15,353 bases of DNA. Origin: Lachnospiraceae bacterium. GTDB lineage: Bacteria > Bacillota > Clostridia > Lachnospirales > Lachnospiraceae. Shown in pieces: positions 1 through 6,845 of this stretch. Position 1 is the stretch's first letter; the number at the start of each line of letters is the position of its first letter. Made by a program: the position numbers and the translations under genes. The DNA is taken from positions 1 to 15,353 of the forward strand of contig VSNY01000089.1 of the NCBI GenBank assembly GCA_009774535.1, read 5' to 3'. Below the pieces are notes generated by a model. The model saw only the letters and a list, made by a program, of their open reading frames with translations, was not told the DNA's origin and searched no databases.

Positions 1-5
1 CAATA

Positions 6-125
6 ACACCAGTTTACAAGTTTTGGATTTCATACTATATGTAGATTATATCGCCGCATCTAAATACAATATATTTTGGATTTTCTTATAAAGACGGTAA
101 AATCAGTAAAGTTGTAAACTGGTGT
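6..125. mobile_element. MITE-like 120-bp element with 14-bp terminal inverted repeats
   Basis: Seen directly: ACACCAGTTTACAA at 6-19 is the exact reverse complement of TTGTAAACTGGTGT at 112-125. The pentamer CAATA sits immediately outside both arms (1-5 and 126-130), as a target-site duplication would. The interior is AT-rich, has no ORF, and carries a 10-bp direct repeat TTTTGGATTT at 21-30 and 74-83. Inference: a non-autonomous insertion mobilised in trans by an unidentified transposase. The left flank is cut by the window edge, so a longer duplication cannot be excluded. An alternative is a large hairpin with an untranslated regulatory role. Confidence 0.55.
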
Positions 126-144
126 CAATAATATATTTACAAAC

Positions 145-169
145 AAAAAGGGCATATTCTGCCCTTTTT
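145..169. terminator. Bidirectional rho-independent terminator of the kinase/receiver operon
   Basis: AAAAAGGGCA (145-154) and TGCCCTTTTT (160-169) form a perfect 10-bp stem with a 5-nt loop and T-runs in either direction. On the minus strand it lies 48 nt after the receiver gene stop, so it should end the two-component operon and insulate it from whatever lies to the left. Confidence 0.85.
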
Positions 170-216
170 CTAATCTGATCCATATGCTATTTATCTTTTT
201 ATCTCTGCCAAAAGAT

Positions 217-615
217 TTACACATTATCCCAGCTATATTTCTCTTCCTTTAATAGATGACGAACCTTATCCATAAATGCGTTCTCATCGATCGGCTTTAC
301 GATATAATCATTCGCGCCAGCCTTGATTGCCTTTACGACGTGTTCTTTATCATTATTCGATGTTAGAAAAAGTACCGGCACTTCTTTGAGTTCCTCTTTT
401 TTGCGTATCATATCCAGCATTTGATACCCGTCAATTTCCGGCATTTCAATATCTAAAATAATCAAATCCGGTGTGTATGCTTCCTTTAAATATTTGAGGG
501 CGCGCAGCCCTTTGGAAAACCCATAGTACGCATATTCTCCGCCCAGCAGCTTTTCCAGCATCTTTAAGATAATTCCACTGTCGTCTACTGCTACAATGCT
601 TTTTTTATTTTTCAT
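217..615 (-). CDS. Stand-alone response regulator receiver (CheY-like)
   Basis: 132 aa, a single receiver domain with no output domain. Visible acidic pocket D11-D12, phosphoacceptor D55 in the LDIEMP motif, T85 in FLTS, and K108 in the VKP motif; all canonical switch residues are present. The start codon overlaps the stop of the upstream hybrid kinase gene as ATGA, which implies translational coupling and a dedicated partnership. As a receiver without a DNA-binding or enzymatic domain it most likely acts as a phosphorelay intermediate, phosphate sink, or protein-protein switch for an unknown target. It could accept phosphate from the kinase's Hpt domain. The stem-loop at 145-169 terminates the operon. 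The family call is secure; the target is unknown. Confidence 0.92.
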   Translation of the reverse strand: MKNKKSIVAVDDSGIILKMLEKLLGGEYAYYGFSKGLRALKYLKEAYTPDLIILDIEMPEIDGYQMLDMIRKKEELKEVPVLFLTSNNDKEHVVKAIKAGANDYIVKPIDENAFMDKVRHLLKEEKYSWDNV

Positions 616-3600
616 AATTTGTTATCCCCCATATTATTTTTTAAAAGCCAAATCGCCTGATCATCATCAAACGCATCCTCAATCGCCGCCAGAACGTCCG
701 TAAGCCGCTGCCTCATATCCTGACGCAGAGGCTTGTGAAGCCATTCTTTGATCTGAGTCACTGCCGCGTCCGTTTGAAAATCGTCGATAAGCGCCGCTAT
801 TTCGTCAAGCCTCTCCTGTGAAAGTTCCAGCAGTTCGCCGTTAACGGAAAGATCTGCTTCTTCCTGTGCAGGCGCATGTTTTTCATAAATGCCGTTTAAA
901 ACTTCCAGTGCTGTGTTCCACGCCTGTTCCAGCTCTGCCCAGTGTGCAGCCACATATTCTTCCTGTCCCGCTTTGCTGTGCATTTCATGCTCATATGCCA
1001 GATCCGCAAGCCGGTCCGCCCCGAGCGTGTACGCATTTCCTTTTAAGGCATGTACCAAAATCGCATAGTCTTTCATATTATGTTCCGCCAAATCCTGGCG
1101 CAGCAGCTCCATTTTATGTCTGTCCTTAAGAAAAATCCGCACAAGTTCCATATAGATTTCCATATCGCCTTTGGAATGTTTCAGGCCGTTTTCAACGGAA
1201 ACTCCTTGTTCCAAAGCACTGTCATATGCATTGGAGCTGTTTCGTTCCTCTAAAGCATGGCCCGCTTCGTCCGCCGTTTGCAGCAGCTCTTTGGGAAGAT
1301 ATTTACAGATCATTTGTTCCATAAGTTCCGCTTGAATCGGCTTTGTCAAAAATTCATCAAAGCCTTCCGCCAGATACATCTCCTTAGCGCCTGCTACAGC
1401 GTTTGCCGTCAGCGCAACAACCGGCGTGTCTGCATTAGGAAAATCTTTACGTCCTGCAAGCTTCTTTATTTCATGCAGTGTCTCAATCCCATCCATCTTA
1501 GGCATCATATGATCCATAAAAATAATGTGGAATTTCTGTTTCTGCACATACGCAAGGCATTGTTTTCCGGATTCCGCCGTTACAACCTGCAGCTTTGTCC
1601 GCTTTAACAGCGCTTTAAATACGGTCAGGTTCATTGTATTGTCATCCACCACCAGCACCTGGCCTTTCGGAGCCGTAAAACTGCTCTGTTTGCTGCCCTG
1701 AAACCGCGTGTTGTTTTCCTGCATCTTTTGGAAGCTTCCCGCGGGTTCTTTGCTTATAATTTTCTGCGGAATAATTACGGTGAAAGCAGATCCTTTCTGG
1801 TATTCGCTCTTAACTTCCATATCACCGCCCATCATCTTAAGCAATGACATTGTAATATTCATGCCAAGCCCTGTTCCTTCGATGTTCCTGTTTTTCTCCT
1901 TGTCCAGACGCTGAAAGCTCTCGAAAAGCTTCCCCATATCTTCTTCCCGGATACCTATGCCTGTATCCTGCACAGATATTTTCAGCAGCAGCTCATCGTC
2001 GTTTTGCTGTTCATACGCAATCTGAAGCCTGACGCTGCCTTGCGGCGTATATTTTACCGCATTTGTCAAAAGGTTCGTCACAATCTGTTTCATCCGCACA
2101 TCGTCACCATACAGCACACGCGGAAGTGTTTCATCCGACTCCACGGCAAATTCCAGTTTTTTTTCTTTTGCACGCAGATAAATAACATTCCACAAATCCA
2201 TAAGCAGAGCCGGCGTCTCATATTCCACCGGAATAATTTCCATTTTTCCGGATTCAATCTTTGAGATATCCAAAATATCATTGATCAAAAACAGCAGCAT
2301 TTTCCCGGAACTTTTAATATTCGCCGCATACGTTAAGATCTGCTCATCCGAAGCCTCCCGCAGTATCATCTCGTTCATTCCAAGCACTGCGTTAATTGGC
2401 GTGCGGATTTCATGCGACATATTGGAAAGAAACCGGGTTCTTGCCTCGCGTTCATCCTCGATTTTTTTACGCTTTTCGATTTCTTCCGTCACATCGATAA
2501 TCACGCCGAAAACATCGCCATTGTGTTCCGCCTCCTCCAGTTTGACATAACGCTCCCGGCAGGAATATACGCAGGATTCATCGTCAACGATATTTTTGCG
2601 CAAATCAATAATAAATTCCTGAAAAACTTTGTAATCCGCAGAGAAACGCTCATACTCTTCTGTTTTCAGAGCAAGGATTTGGGAAACGTGTTCGCTTATG
2701 TTTACTCTTTTCATATAATGGTTGTATTCATACACGCCGATGGGCATTTTGGTCTTGCCAATGATATAAGTGATCTTGCGGCGGTTATCCAGAATGCTCA
2801 TTTTCATTTGGTTGATATAACGACTCAGTTCCGCGAGTTCCGCGCTGCTTTGGACATCAACAGTCTCATCCAGGTTTCCTTGGGAGATCATGTTGAGTTT
2901 CTCATTCATACTTTGAATGCCTTCGATCACATACTTATTCATATAACAGGTAACTACATAATACAAAATCAATGCGACGGCAATCAGGCAGAACGCAATC
3001 CATGCCATGGTAGAAGGAATCCGCCTGTACATTTCCCGGCAGGAAATCACACGCCCAATATAGTTTTCACCAGACTCCGTAAATACACAGTAGGATTTCA
3101 CACCGTTTACATTTGTATGAAAGCCATTGCGGTCACCCGTAATCATTTTAAGATTCAATCCTATTTCCATGCTGTTTTTTTCCACACAGGACAAATCCGT
3201 AGAGCCAACGATATTCCCGGTTTCTTTCTGAATAGCATAATAATTTGCTTCGGAATTAACACGCAGCAACGAAAAAATATAGGACAGTTCATTTTTTGCC
3301 GTGACCTTTAGAACATTTACAGGCTCCATGCCGATCTGTACGATAAATTTACCGTCACGGCTCCATAAAGCGCTGTACTGCATCATCTTCGATTCCGCCG
3401 TATTCGGCGTGATCTCTTGAACCAGACGCAGAGTCTTGTTCTCAAGCATCGGCTTAAAAAAGCTCATTTGTTCGCCCGAATCAAATGTATAACCGTAATA
3501 CAGCGTGTGAGTTCCCGAAAAAATACGCCCTGTTGTGTCAAAAATATGAATTTCATCAACTTCGATCATTGAGGCGATTTTCCTTAATTCTTCCACACTG

Positions 3601-3872
3601 TCTAAAACAGCGGGATTCTCTTCTATTATATAAGCGATTGCCTCCGCGTTGTGCAGACAGGTTCCCTGATAGACCTGTTTTAAATCGGCCAGTTCTTCCT
3701 TATTTTCCCCCAAAACATGTTCGATCTGGAAAAATGTTTCTATGGCGCTCATATAAGCCTGCCGCTGCTCATTCATCACTTGAATATAAAAAATCACAAC
3801 TAAAAACAGAACTGCCAGCAAAAGAGTAACAATTCGCATATAACGGCTGATGATATTTCTAAGTGTACGCAT
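612..3872 (-). CDS. Membrane hybrid sensor histidine kinase (HAMP-PAS-HisKA-HATPase-REC-Hpt)
   Basis: 1086 aa. TM1 at about 13-33, an extracytoplasmic sensor region of about 255 residues, TM2 at about 288-311, HAMP at about 311-365, and a PAS-like segment at about 370-465. HisKA carries H487 in MSHEIRTP. The ATPase domain has N604 (N-box), DTGIG at 636-640 and GTGLG at 666-670. A receiver follows with D743/D744, phosphoacceptor D787, T822 and K844. An Hpt domain carries H941 in the HALKGNA motif, and a helical tail runs from about 1010 to 1086. All phosphorelay residues are present (H487, D787, H941), so a full His-Asp-His relay ending on the coupled stand-alone receiver is plausible. The ligand is unknown. 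The start is an ATG at 3872; the best Shine-Dalgarno match (GGAGG, 3891-3895) lies about 18 nt upstream, which is unusually far. An extended -10 promoter sits at 3954-3962. Confidence 0.94.
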   Translation of the reverse strand: MRTLRNIISRYMRIVTLLLAVLFLVVIFYIQVMNEQRQAYMSAIETFFQIEHVLGENKEELADLKQVYQGTCLHNAEAIAYIIEENPAVLDSVEELRKIASMIEVDEIHIFDTTGRIFSGTHTLYYGYTFDSGEQMSFFKPMLENKTLRLVQEITPNTAESKMMQYSALWSRDGKFIVQIGMEPVNVLKVTAKNELSYIFSLLRVNSEANYYAIQKETGNIVGSTDLSCVEKNSMEIGLNLKMITGDRNGFHTNVNGVKSYCVFTESGENYIGRVISCREMYRRIPSTMAWIAFCLIAVALILYYVVTCYMNKYVIEGIQSMNEKLNMISQGNLDETVDVQSSAELAELSRYINQMKMSILDNRRKITYIIGKTKMPIGVYEYNHYMKRVNISEHVSQILALKTEEYERFSADYKVFQEFIIDLRKNIVDDESCVYSCRERYVKLEEAEHNGDVFGVIIDVTEEIEKRKKIEDEREARTRFLSNMSHEIRTPINAVLGMNEMILREASDEQILTYAANIKSSGKMLLFLINDILDISKIESGKMEIIPVEYETPALLMDLWNVIYLRAKEKKLEFAVESDETLPRVLYGDDVRMKQIVTNLLTNAVKYTPQGSVRLQIAYEQQNDDELLLKISVQDTGIGIREEDMGKLFESFQRLDKEKNRNIEGTGLGMNITMSLLKMMGGDMEVKSEYQKGSAFTVIIPQKIISKEPAGSFQKMQENNTRFQGSKQSSFTAPKGQVLVVDDNTMNLTVFKALLKRTKLQVVTAESGKQCLAYVQKQKFHIIFMDHMMPKMDGIETLHEIKKLAGRKDFPNADTPVVALTANAVAGAKEMYLAEGFDEFLTKPIQAELMEQMICKYLPKELLQTADEAGHALEERNSSNAYDSALEQGVSVENGLKHSKGDMEIYMELVRIFLKDRHKMELLRQDLAEHNMKDYAILVHALKGNAYTLGADRLADLAYEHEMHSKAGQEEYVAAHWAELEQAWNTALEVLNGIYEKHAPAQEEADLSVNGELLELSQERLDEIAALIDDFQTDAAVTQIKEWLHKPLRQDMRQRLTDVLAAIEDAFDDDQAIWLLKNNMGDNKL

Positions 3873-3953
3873 TTTAATCTCACCATCCCCCCTCCGTAAA
3901 TTATGTTGTCGTTCTTTCGGACTATCGTGAACAAATGTATTAATTACCAGATT

Positions 3954-3982
3954 ATTATAACAGATCTGACCAATGGCATGTC
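3954..3982 (-). promoter_or_regulatory. Extended -10 promoter of the hybrid kinase operon
   Basis: Reading the minus strand, TGTTATAAT at 3962-3954 is an extended -10 (TG-N-TATAAT). The -35 region (about 3977-3982) is poor, which fits a promoter that relies on the extended -10 or on an activator. It lies about 80 nt upstream of the kinase start codon. Confidence 0.55.
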
Positions 3983-4025
3983 TGCCCGTTTTTCACATAA
4001 TCTGATCGTTTTTTCACATGGCAGA
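3981..4025. repeat. Tandem 12/13-bp repeats inside an inverted repeat, candidate regulator site
   Basis: CGTTTTTCACAT (3987-3998) recurs as CGTTTTTTCACAT (4007-4019), with start-to-start spacing of 20 bp, about two helical turns. The pair is bracketed by the inverted repeat TCTGCC (3981-3986) and GGCAGA (4020-4025). Read from the kinase side, the boxes lie immediately upstream of the -35 region of its promoter, where an activator would sit. They are also 65-95 bp upstream of the DUF1349 promoter candidates. Repeats are seen; the binding role is inferred. Confidence 0.45.
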
Positions 4026-4042
4026 ATATGTATGGATCATCT

Positions 4043-4111
4043 TTGTCTATGATAGTATAAAAAAATATAAATTTAAATAAGTTGGATTTTTTCTCCAAAC
4101 TATGTTAAAAT
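4043..4111 (+). promoter_or_regulatory. Candidate promoters for the DUF1349 gene
   Basis: One candidate is TTGTCT (4043-4048), a 17-nt spacer and TATAAA (4066-4071). A second, weaker one is TTGGAT (4082-4087) with an AT-rich -10-like TAAAAT at 4106-4111 (18-nt spacer). A small inverted repeat, TTGGA at 4082-4086 and TCCAA at 4094-4098, lies in the leader or over the second -35. Which one is used cannot be decided from sequence. Confidence 0.4.
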
Positions 4112-4148
4112 AAAATCACCATTCAAATACAGTTTACGGAGGTAGTAT

Positions 4149-4751
4149 ATGAATTTTGATATAAAAAAATTAAAATGGACACGAAAACCTGCGGATTACA
4201 CGATATCCGGCGATAAAATTGAGATCATCACAAATCCTCACACAGATTTATGGCAGAGAACATACTATCATTTCAGAAACGACAATGCACCTGTTTTGCA
4301 GATGGAAACAGATGAAAAATTCTTTTCCTTTACAGTGAAAACAGAATTTGAAAGTAAACATAGATTTGACCAATGTGGAATTGTGATGTACCTCGACAGT
4401 GAAAATTGGCTGAAAGGTTCGATCGAATATGAAAACGAAAAATTTCAGCATCTTGGAAGTGTTGTTACAAACAATGGCTATTCAGACTGGGCAACAACAG
4501 AAATAAGCGCTTCTGTAAAGTCCATGTGGTATCGATTCAGCCGCAGGGAAGACGACTATTGTATAGAATGTTCTGAAAATGGTGTTGCTTTCAAGCAGAT
4601 GCGTGTATGCCATATGTGGAATGGCAACGGATCAATCCAGTTTGGAATTTACGCATGCAGCCCGGAAGAATCATCTTTTCAGGCTTCGTTTACCAATATG
4701 GAAATAACGGAATGTAAATGGCTTGCCCATAACGGGCAGCAGCCGGACTAA
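4149..4751 (+). CDS. DUF1349 family protein (concanavalin A-like fold)
   Basis: 200 aa, the usual length for this one-domain family. Family features are visible: an early tryptophan-rich strand with TDLWQRTYY near residue 32; a central block with DQCGIVMY, then the ENWLKGSIEYE segment; and VVTNNGYSDWAT near residues 105-116. The C-terminal strands end in a FTNMEITECKW-like segment. There is no signal peptide or membrane segment, so it should be cytoplasmic. Proteins of this fold (beta-sandwich, lectin/glucanase-like) are often annotated as regulators of enolase-like or sugar-related proteins, but no reaction is established. The start is supported by GGAGG at 4138-4142, 6 nt before the ATG. 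It is transcribed alone, divergent from the kinase operon, and ends at a terminator overlapping its stop codon. Confidence 0.88.
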   Translation: MNFDIKKLKWTRKPADYTISGDKIEIITNPHTDLWQRTYYHFRNDNAPVLQMETDEKFFSFTVKTEFESKHRFDQCGIVMYLDSENWLKGSIEYENEKFQHLGSVVTNNGYSDWATTEISASVKSMWYRFSRREDDYCIECSENGVAFKQMRVCHMWNGNGSIQFGIYACSPEESSFQASFTNMEITECKWLAHNGQQPD

Positions 4752-4773
4752 GAATGACGAATTCTTAGTTTTG
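4748..4773 (+). terminator. Terminator overlapping the DUF1349 stop codon
   Basis: CTAAGAAT (4748-4755) pairs with ATTCTTAG (4761-4768) around a 5-nt loop, followed by a short T-run. The TAA stop of the DUF1349 gene lies inside the left arm. The stem is AT-rich and the T-tract short, so termination may be partial. Confidence 0.6.
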
Positions 4774-4823
4774 AACAGAGAAAACAGCGATATTGCGATG
4801 AGCGCTTCATAAGGAGGAATATT

Positions 4824-4937
4824 GTGGAAGTGAAATGTCTTAAATGCGGAAGAACTTCAGGATTACAAAACCGAAAAGGGGGACGATCCGTATCCCTTAT
4901 GGCAAGGTTGCGTTTTTTGAAAAAAGTCCTTCATTAA
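4824..4937 (+). CDS. Small CxxC ORF, possibly a broken zinc-ribbon protein
   Basis: A 37-residue ORF starting at GTG (4824) with a strong AAGGAGGA ribosome binding site at 4811-4818. It begins with a KCLKCGR motif typical of a half zinc ribbon, then becomes basic and loses any second CxxC pair. A different frame from about 4875 encodes an alternative tail with PYPLWQGC, so a frameshift in the GGGGG run at 4878-4882 may have broken a longer or different Cys-containing protein. The good ribosome site and CxxC start support translation; the function is unknown. It lies between the DUF1349 terminator and the hairpin at 4958-4981. Confidence 0.35.
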   Translation: MEVKCLKCGRTSGLQNRKGGRSVSLMARLRFLKKVLH

Positions 4938-4957
4938 TTTAAAGTTTTTAAATAATG

Positions 4958-4981
4958 AAAGCGGCCAAATTCGACCGCTTT
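4958..4981. terminator. Hairpin between convergent small ORF and subtilase tail
   Basis: AAAGCGG (4958-4964) pairs with CCGCTTT (4975-4981) over a 10-nt loop whose inner bases can extend the stem imperfectly. It sits between the plus-strand CxxC ORF and the minus-strand subtilase tail. T-tracts on both sides are weak (TTTAAAT and ATTATTT), so this is a probable but weak bidirectional terminator. Confidence 0.45.
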
Positions 4982-5083
4982 AAATTCTGGACAATATATT
5001 TGCTCCGATTTATCAAATTCTAAAGCCATTTATCACTCTTCTGTAAACTGTTAGATATTTGGCTCATGGCAGCTTAATTTCAT

Positions 5084-5215
5084 TCATACGGGCAGGCTAT
5101 CTTGCAAACACAGCACGCCCCAACCAAGCTGTGGGTTCGGATACTCCTGCAAAATAGGCAGGTGCTTTGCACCCCTGATCAGATAGGCTTTCACTTTTTC
5201 CCCATATGGTGCTGT
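5084..5215 (-). pseudogene. 3' fragment of an S8 (subtilisin-like) peptidase gene cut by the mobile element
   Basis: On the minus strand about 44 codons run open to a TGA at 5086-5084 and encode APYGEKVKAYLIRGAKH, then a segment with YPNPQLGWG and a CLQDSLP end. The pattern (A)YLIRGA followed by YPN-x-x-x-G-W/Y-G is the C-terminal signature of clostridial S8 family peptidases. The catalytic Asp, His and Ser blocks, which lie upstream in the family, are absent. Homology stops at about 5216-5225, where the stop codon of a large serine recombinase begins. The remaining 5' part of the gene would be expected beyond the right end of the element, outside this window. Family recognition is from motif memory without a search. 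Confidence 0.6.
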
Positions 5216-5228
5216 CAAGTAAGGACTA
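5210..5228. other. Probable attachment-site junction (element/chromosome boundary)
   Basis: The subtilase reading frame becomes unrelated sequence between about 5215 and 5225, and the terminal recombinase gene ends at 5226. Large serine recombinase genes commonly lie directly beside one att site of their element, with a short crossover core. The exact core dinucleotide cannot be fixed without the other end or an empty site. Confidence 0.45.
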
Positions 5229-6845
5229 ACAATTTTTTATGCTTTTTTTAGATTTCTTTATTTTTTCTTTATAAACTATATCAAACTGTGATTTCCCATA
5301 TACATATATGGCTTCAATCCATTCATCCACCACTTCTCTGGTAAGGCTTTCCATTTTTCCAGTATATTCAACCTCTTCCTGATGTGAACTGCTTTCTTCC
5401 TCACGCTGCTCTCTTTCATCCTGTATCTTTTGAAGCTGTTCACTTAATCTGCTTTCTTCCTCCCTCAATATCTCCACTCTGTTCAGATAAATTCTCCGTT
5501 CCATCTGATCCAGTTTGTATTGTTCATAAAGATACCGCTTTTCCCTTTTTAATAAATCCTGTTTCTTCTCCAATGCCATGCACATTTTTTTCATCTCTTT
5601 TATCGAAGGGAATTTTGACTGCCTGCCGTCTGTTGCCAAATAAACTGCATCCGGTTCCTGGTCTTTTCTATCCAAAATCTCTTGCCCTAATTCCTGATTG
5701 ATACGTTCCAGAACAGCCGCTTCCAATTCCGGCTCGCTTAGCCGTTCACTGACACATCCGCTTTCCTGTTTATATGCTGCCTTCTTGCATGTAAAACATG
5801 GTATCTTTGTACATTTAATCCGTATCAGACTTCTTTTACAATGCCCACACCGCAGTTTCCCCTGCAATATACTCTCACTTCTCCGATCATGCCTTTTTCC
5901 TTGTTGGCATCCACGATTCTCAATCACCTCTGATGCCAGCAAAAACTCCTGCTCTGTAATAATCGCCTCATGCATATCCGGAACGCATATCTGCTCTGCA
6001 TCCGGCACCTGCCGGAAATTGCTGCCCCCGACCTCTGTCACTTTGGTTCTCCCATTTACAACAGTCCCAAGATAAACCTTGTTCTGAAGGACTTTCCGAA
6101 CCTTCCCGCAATTCCAGTACCCTTCCCCGTCCATGATATGGTACTGCTGTTTCTCTTGGTTCTTATAGCATCCCGGCGTTGGTATTTTTTCCTTATTTAA
6201 TATTTGTGCTATTTTTCCGGTTCCGTATCCTTCACAGGCCAGCCCAAAAATCCGCCTGACATACTGTGCCGCCGCTTCATCCACCGCTAGAACTTTTTTA
6301 TTCTCGGAGAACTGATAGCCGAACGGCGCTCTTGGACCAATAAAATCCCCTCTCTTTCTCCTTACCAGTAACGATGAACGCATTTTTTCAGAGAGATCCT
6401 TGCTATACATATCATAAAGAAGGCTCTTGAAAGCAATCTCAATCCCTCCGGTCGTCCCTATGTGGTCGTTACTGTCGTATCCATCGTTGATTGCAATAAA
6501 CCGGACTCCCATAAAAGGAAATATCTGCTCTAAGTAATCCCCCACTTCCAGATAATTCCTCCCAAACCTGGAAAGGTCTTTCACAATGATGCAGCATATC
6601 TTCCCTTCCCTGACCAGCGACAGCATCTCTTTTACTGCCGGCCGGTCAAAGTTTGTCCCACTGTATCCATCGTCCACAAATTCCAATGGCTGTACGGCGG
6701 GATATAGCTGTTTGTCACGGATATACCGTGTGACCAGTTCCCTTTGATGGCTGATGCTGTCACTCTCTGCTTTCGCATCATCCGATATTACGTCTCCATC
6801 CTCCACGGAAATCCTGAAGTATTCAGCCAGAAATTTCTCTGCCAC
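5226..6845 (-). CDS. Large serine recombinase 1 (element-terminal)
   Basis: 539 aa. N-terminal resolvase domain (about 5-155) with nucleophile S13 in YFRIS, the DDGYSGTNFDRP segment at 58-69 and catalytic arginines in LSRFGRN (R93, R96). A recombinase domain spans about 165-290. The zinc ribbon has C333, C336, C350, C353 and C364. A long charged coiled coil spans about 415-495, as expected of large serine integrases. The start is a GTG at 6845 that overlaps the end of recombinase 2 by 23 bp, implying translational coupling; the only ribosome-site candidate is the G-rich 6849-6857. It is the last gene before the junction, so it is the natural candidate for excision/integration. All visible catalytic residues are intact. 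Confidence 0.93.
   Translation of the reverse strand: MAEKFLAEYFRISVEDGDVISDDAKAESDSISHQRELVTRYIRDKQLYPAVQPLEFVDDGYSGTNFDRPAVKEMLSLVREGKICCIIVKDLSRFGRNYLEVGDYLEQIFPFMGVRFIAINDGYDSNDHIGTTGGIEIAFKSLLYDMYSKDLSEKMRSSLLVRRKRGDFIGPRAPFGYQFSENKKVLAVDEAAAQYVRRIFGLACEGYGTGKIAQILNKEKIPTPGCYKNQEKQQYHIMDGEGYWNCGKVRKVLQNKVYLGTVVNGRTKVTEVGGSNFRQVPDAEQICVPDMHEAIITEQEFLLASEVIENRGCQQGKRHDRRSESILQGKLRCGHCKRSLIRIKCTKIPCFTCKKAAYKQESGCVSERLSEPELEAAVLERINQELGQEILDRKDQEPDAVYLATDGRQSKFPSIKEMKKMCMALEKKQDLLKREKRYLYEQYKLDQMERRIYLNRVEILREEESRLSEQLQKIQDEREQREEESSSHQEEVEYTGKMESLTREVVDEWIEAIYVYGKSQFDIVYKEKIKKSKKSIKNC

Noticed and set aside
2412..3311. 299-codon open frame on the plus strand
   Set aside because: It is antisense to the hybrid kinase, whose domains and catalytic residues are intact through this region. 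The translated product shows no domain and no ribosome site.
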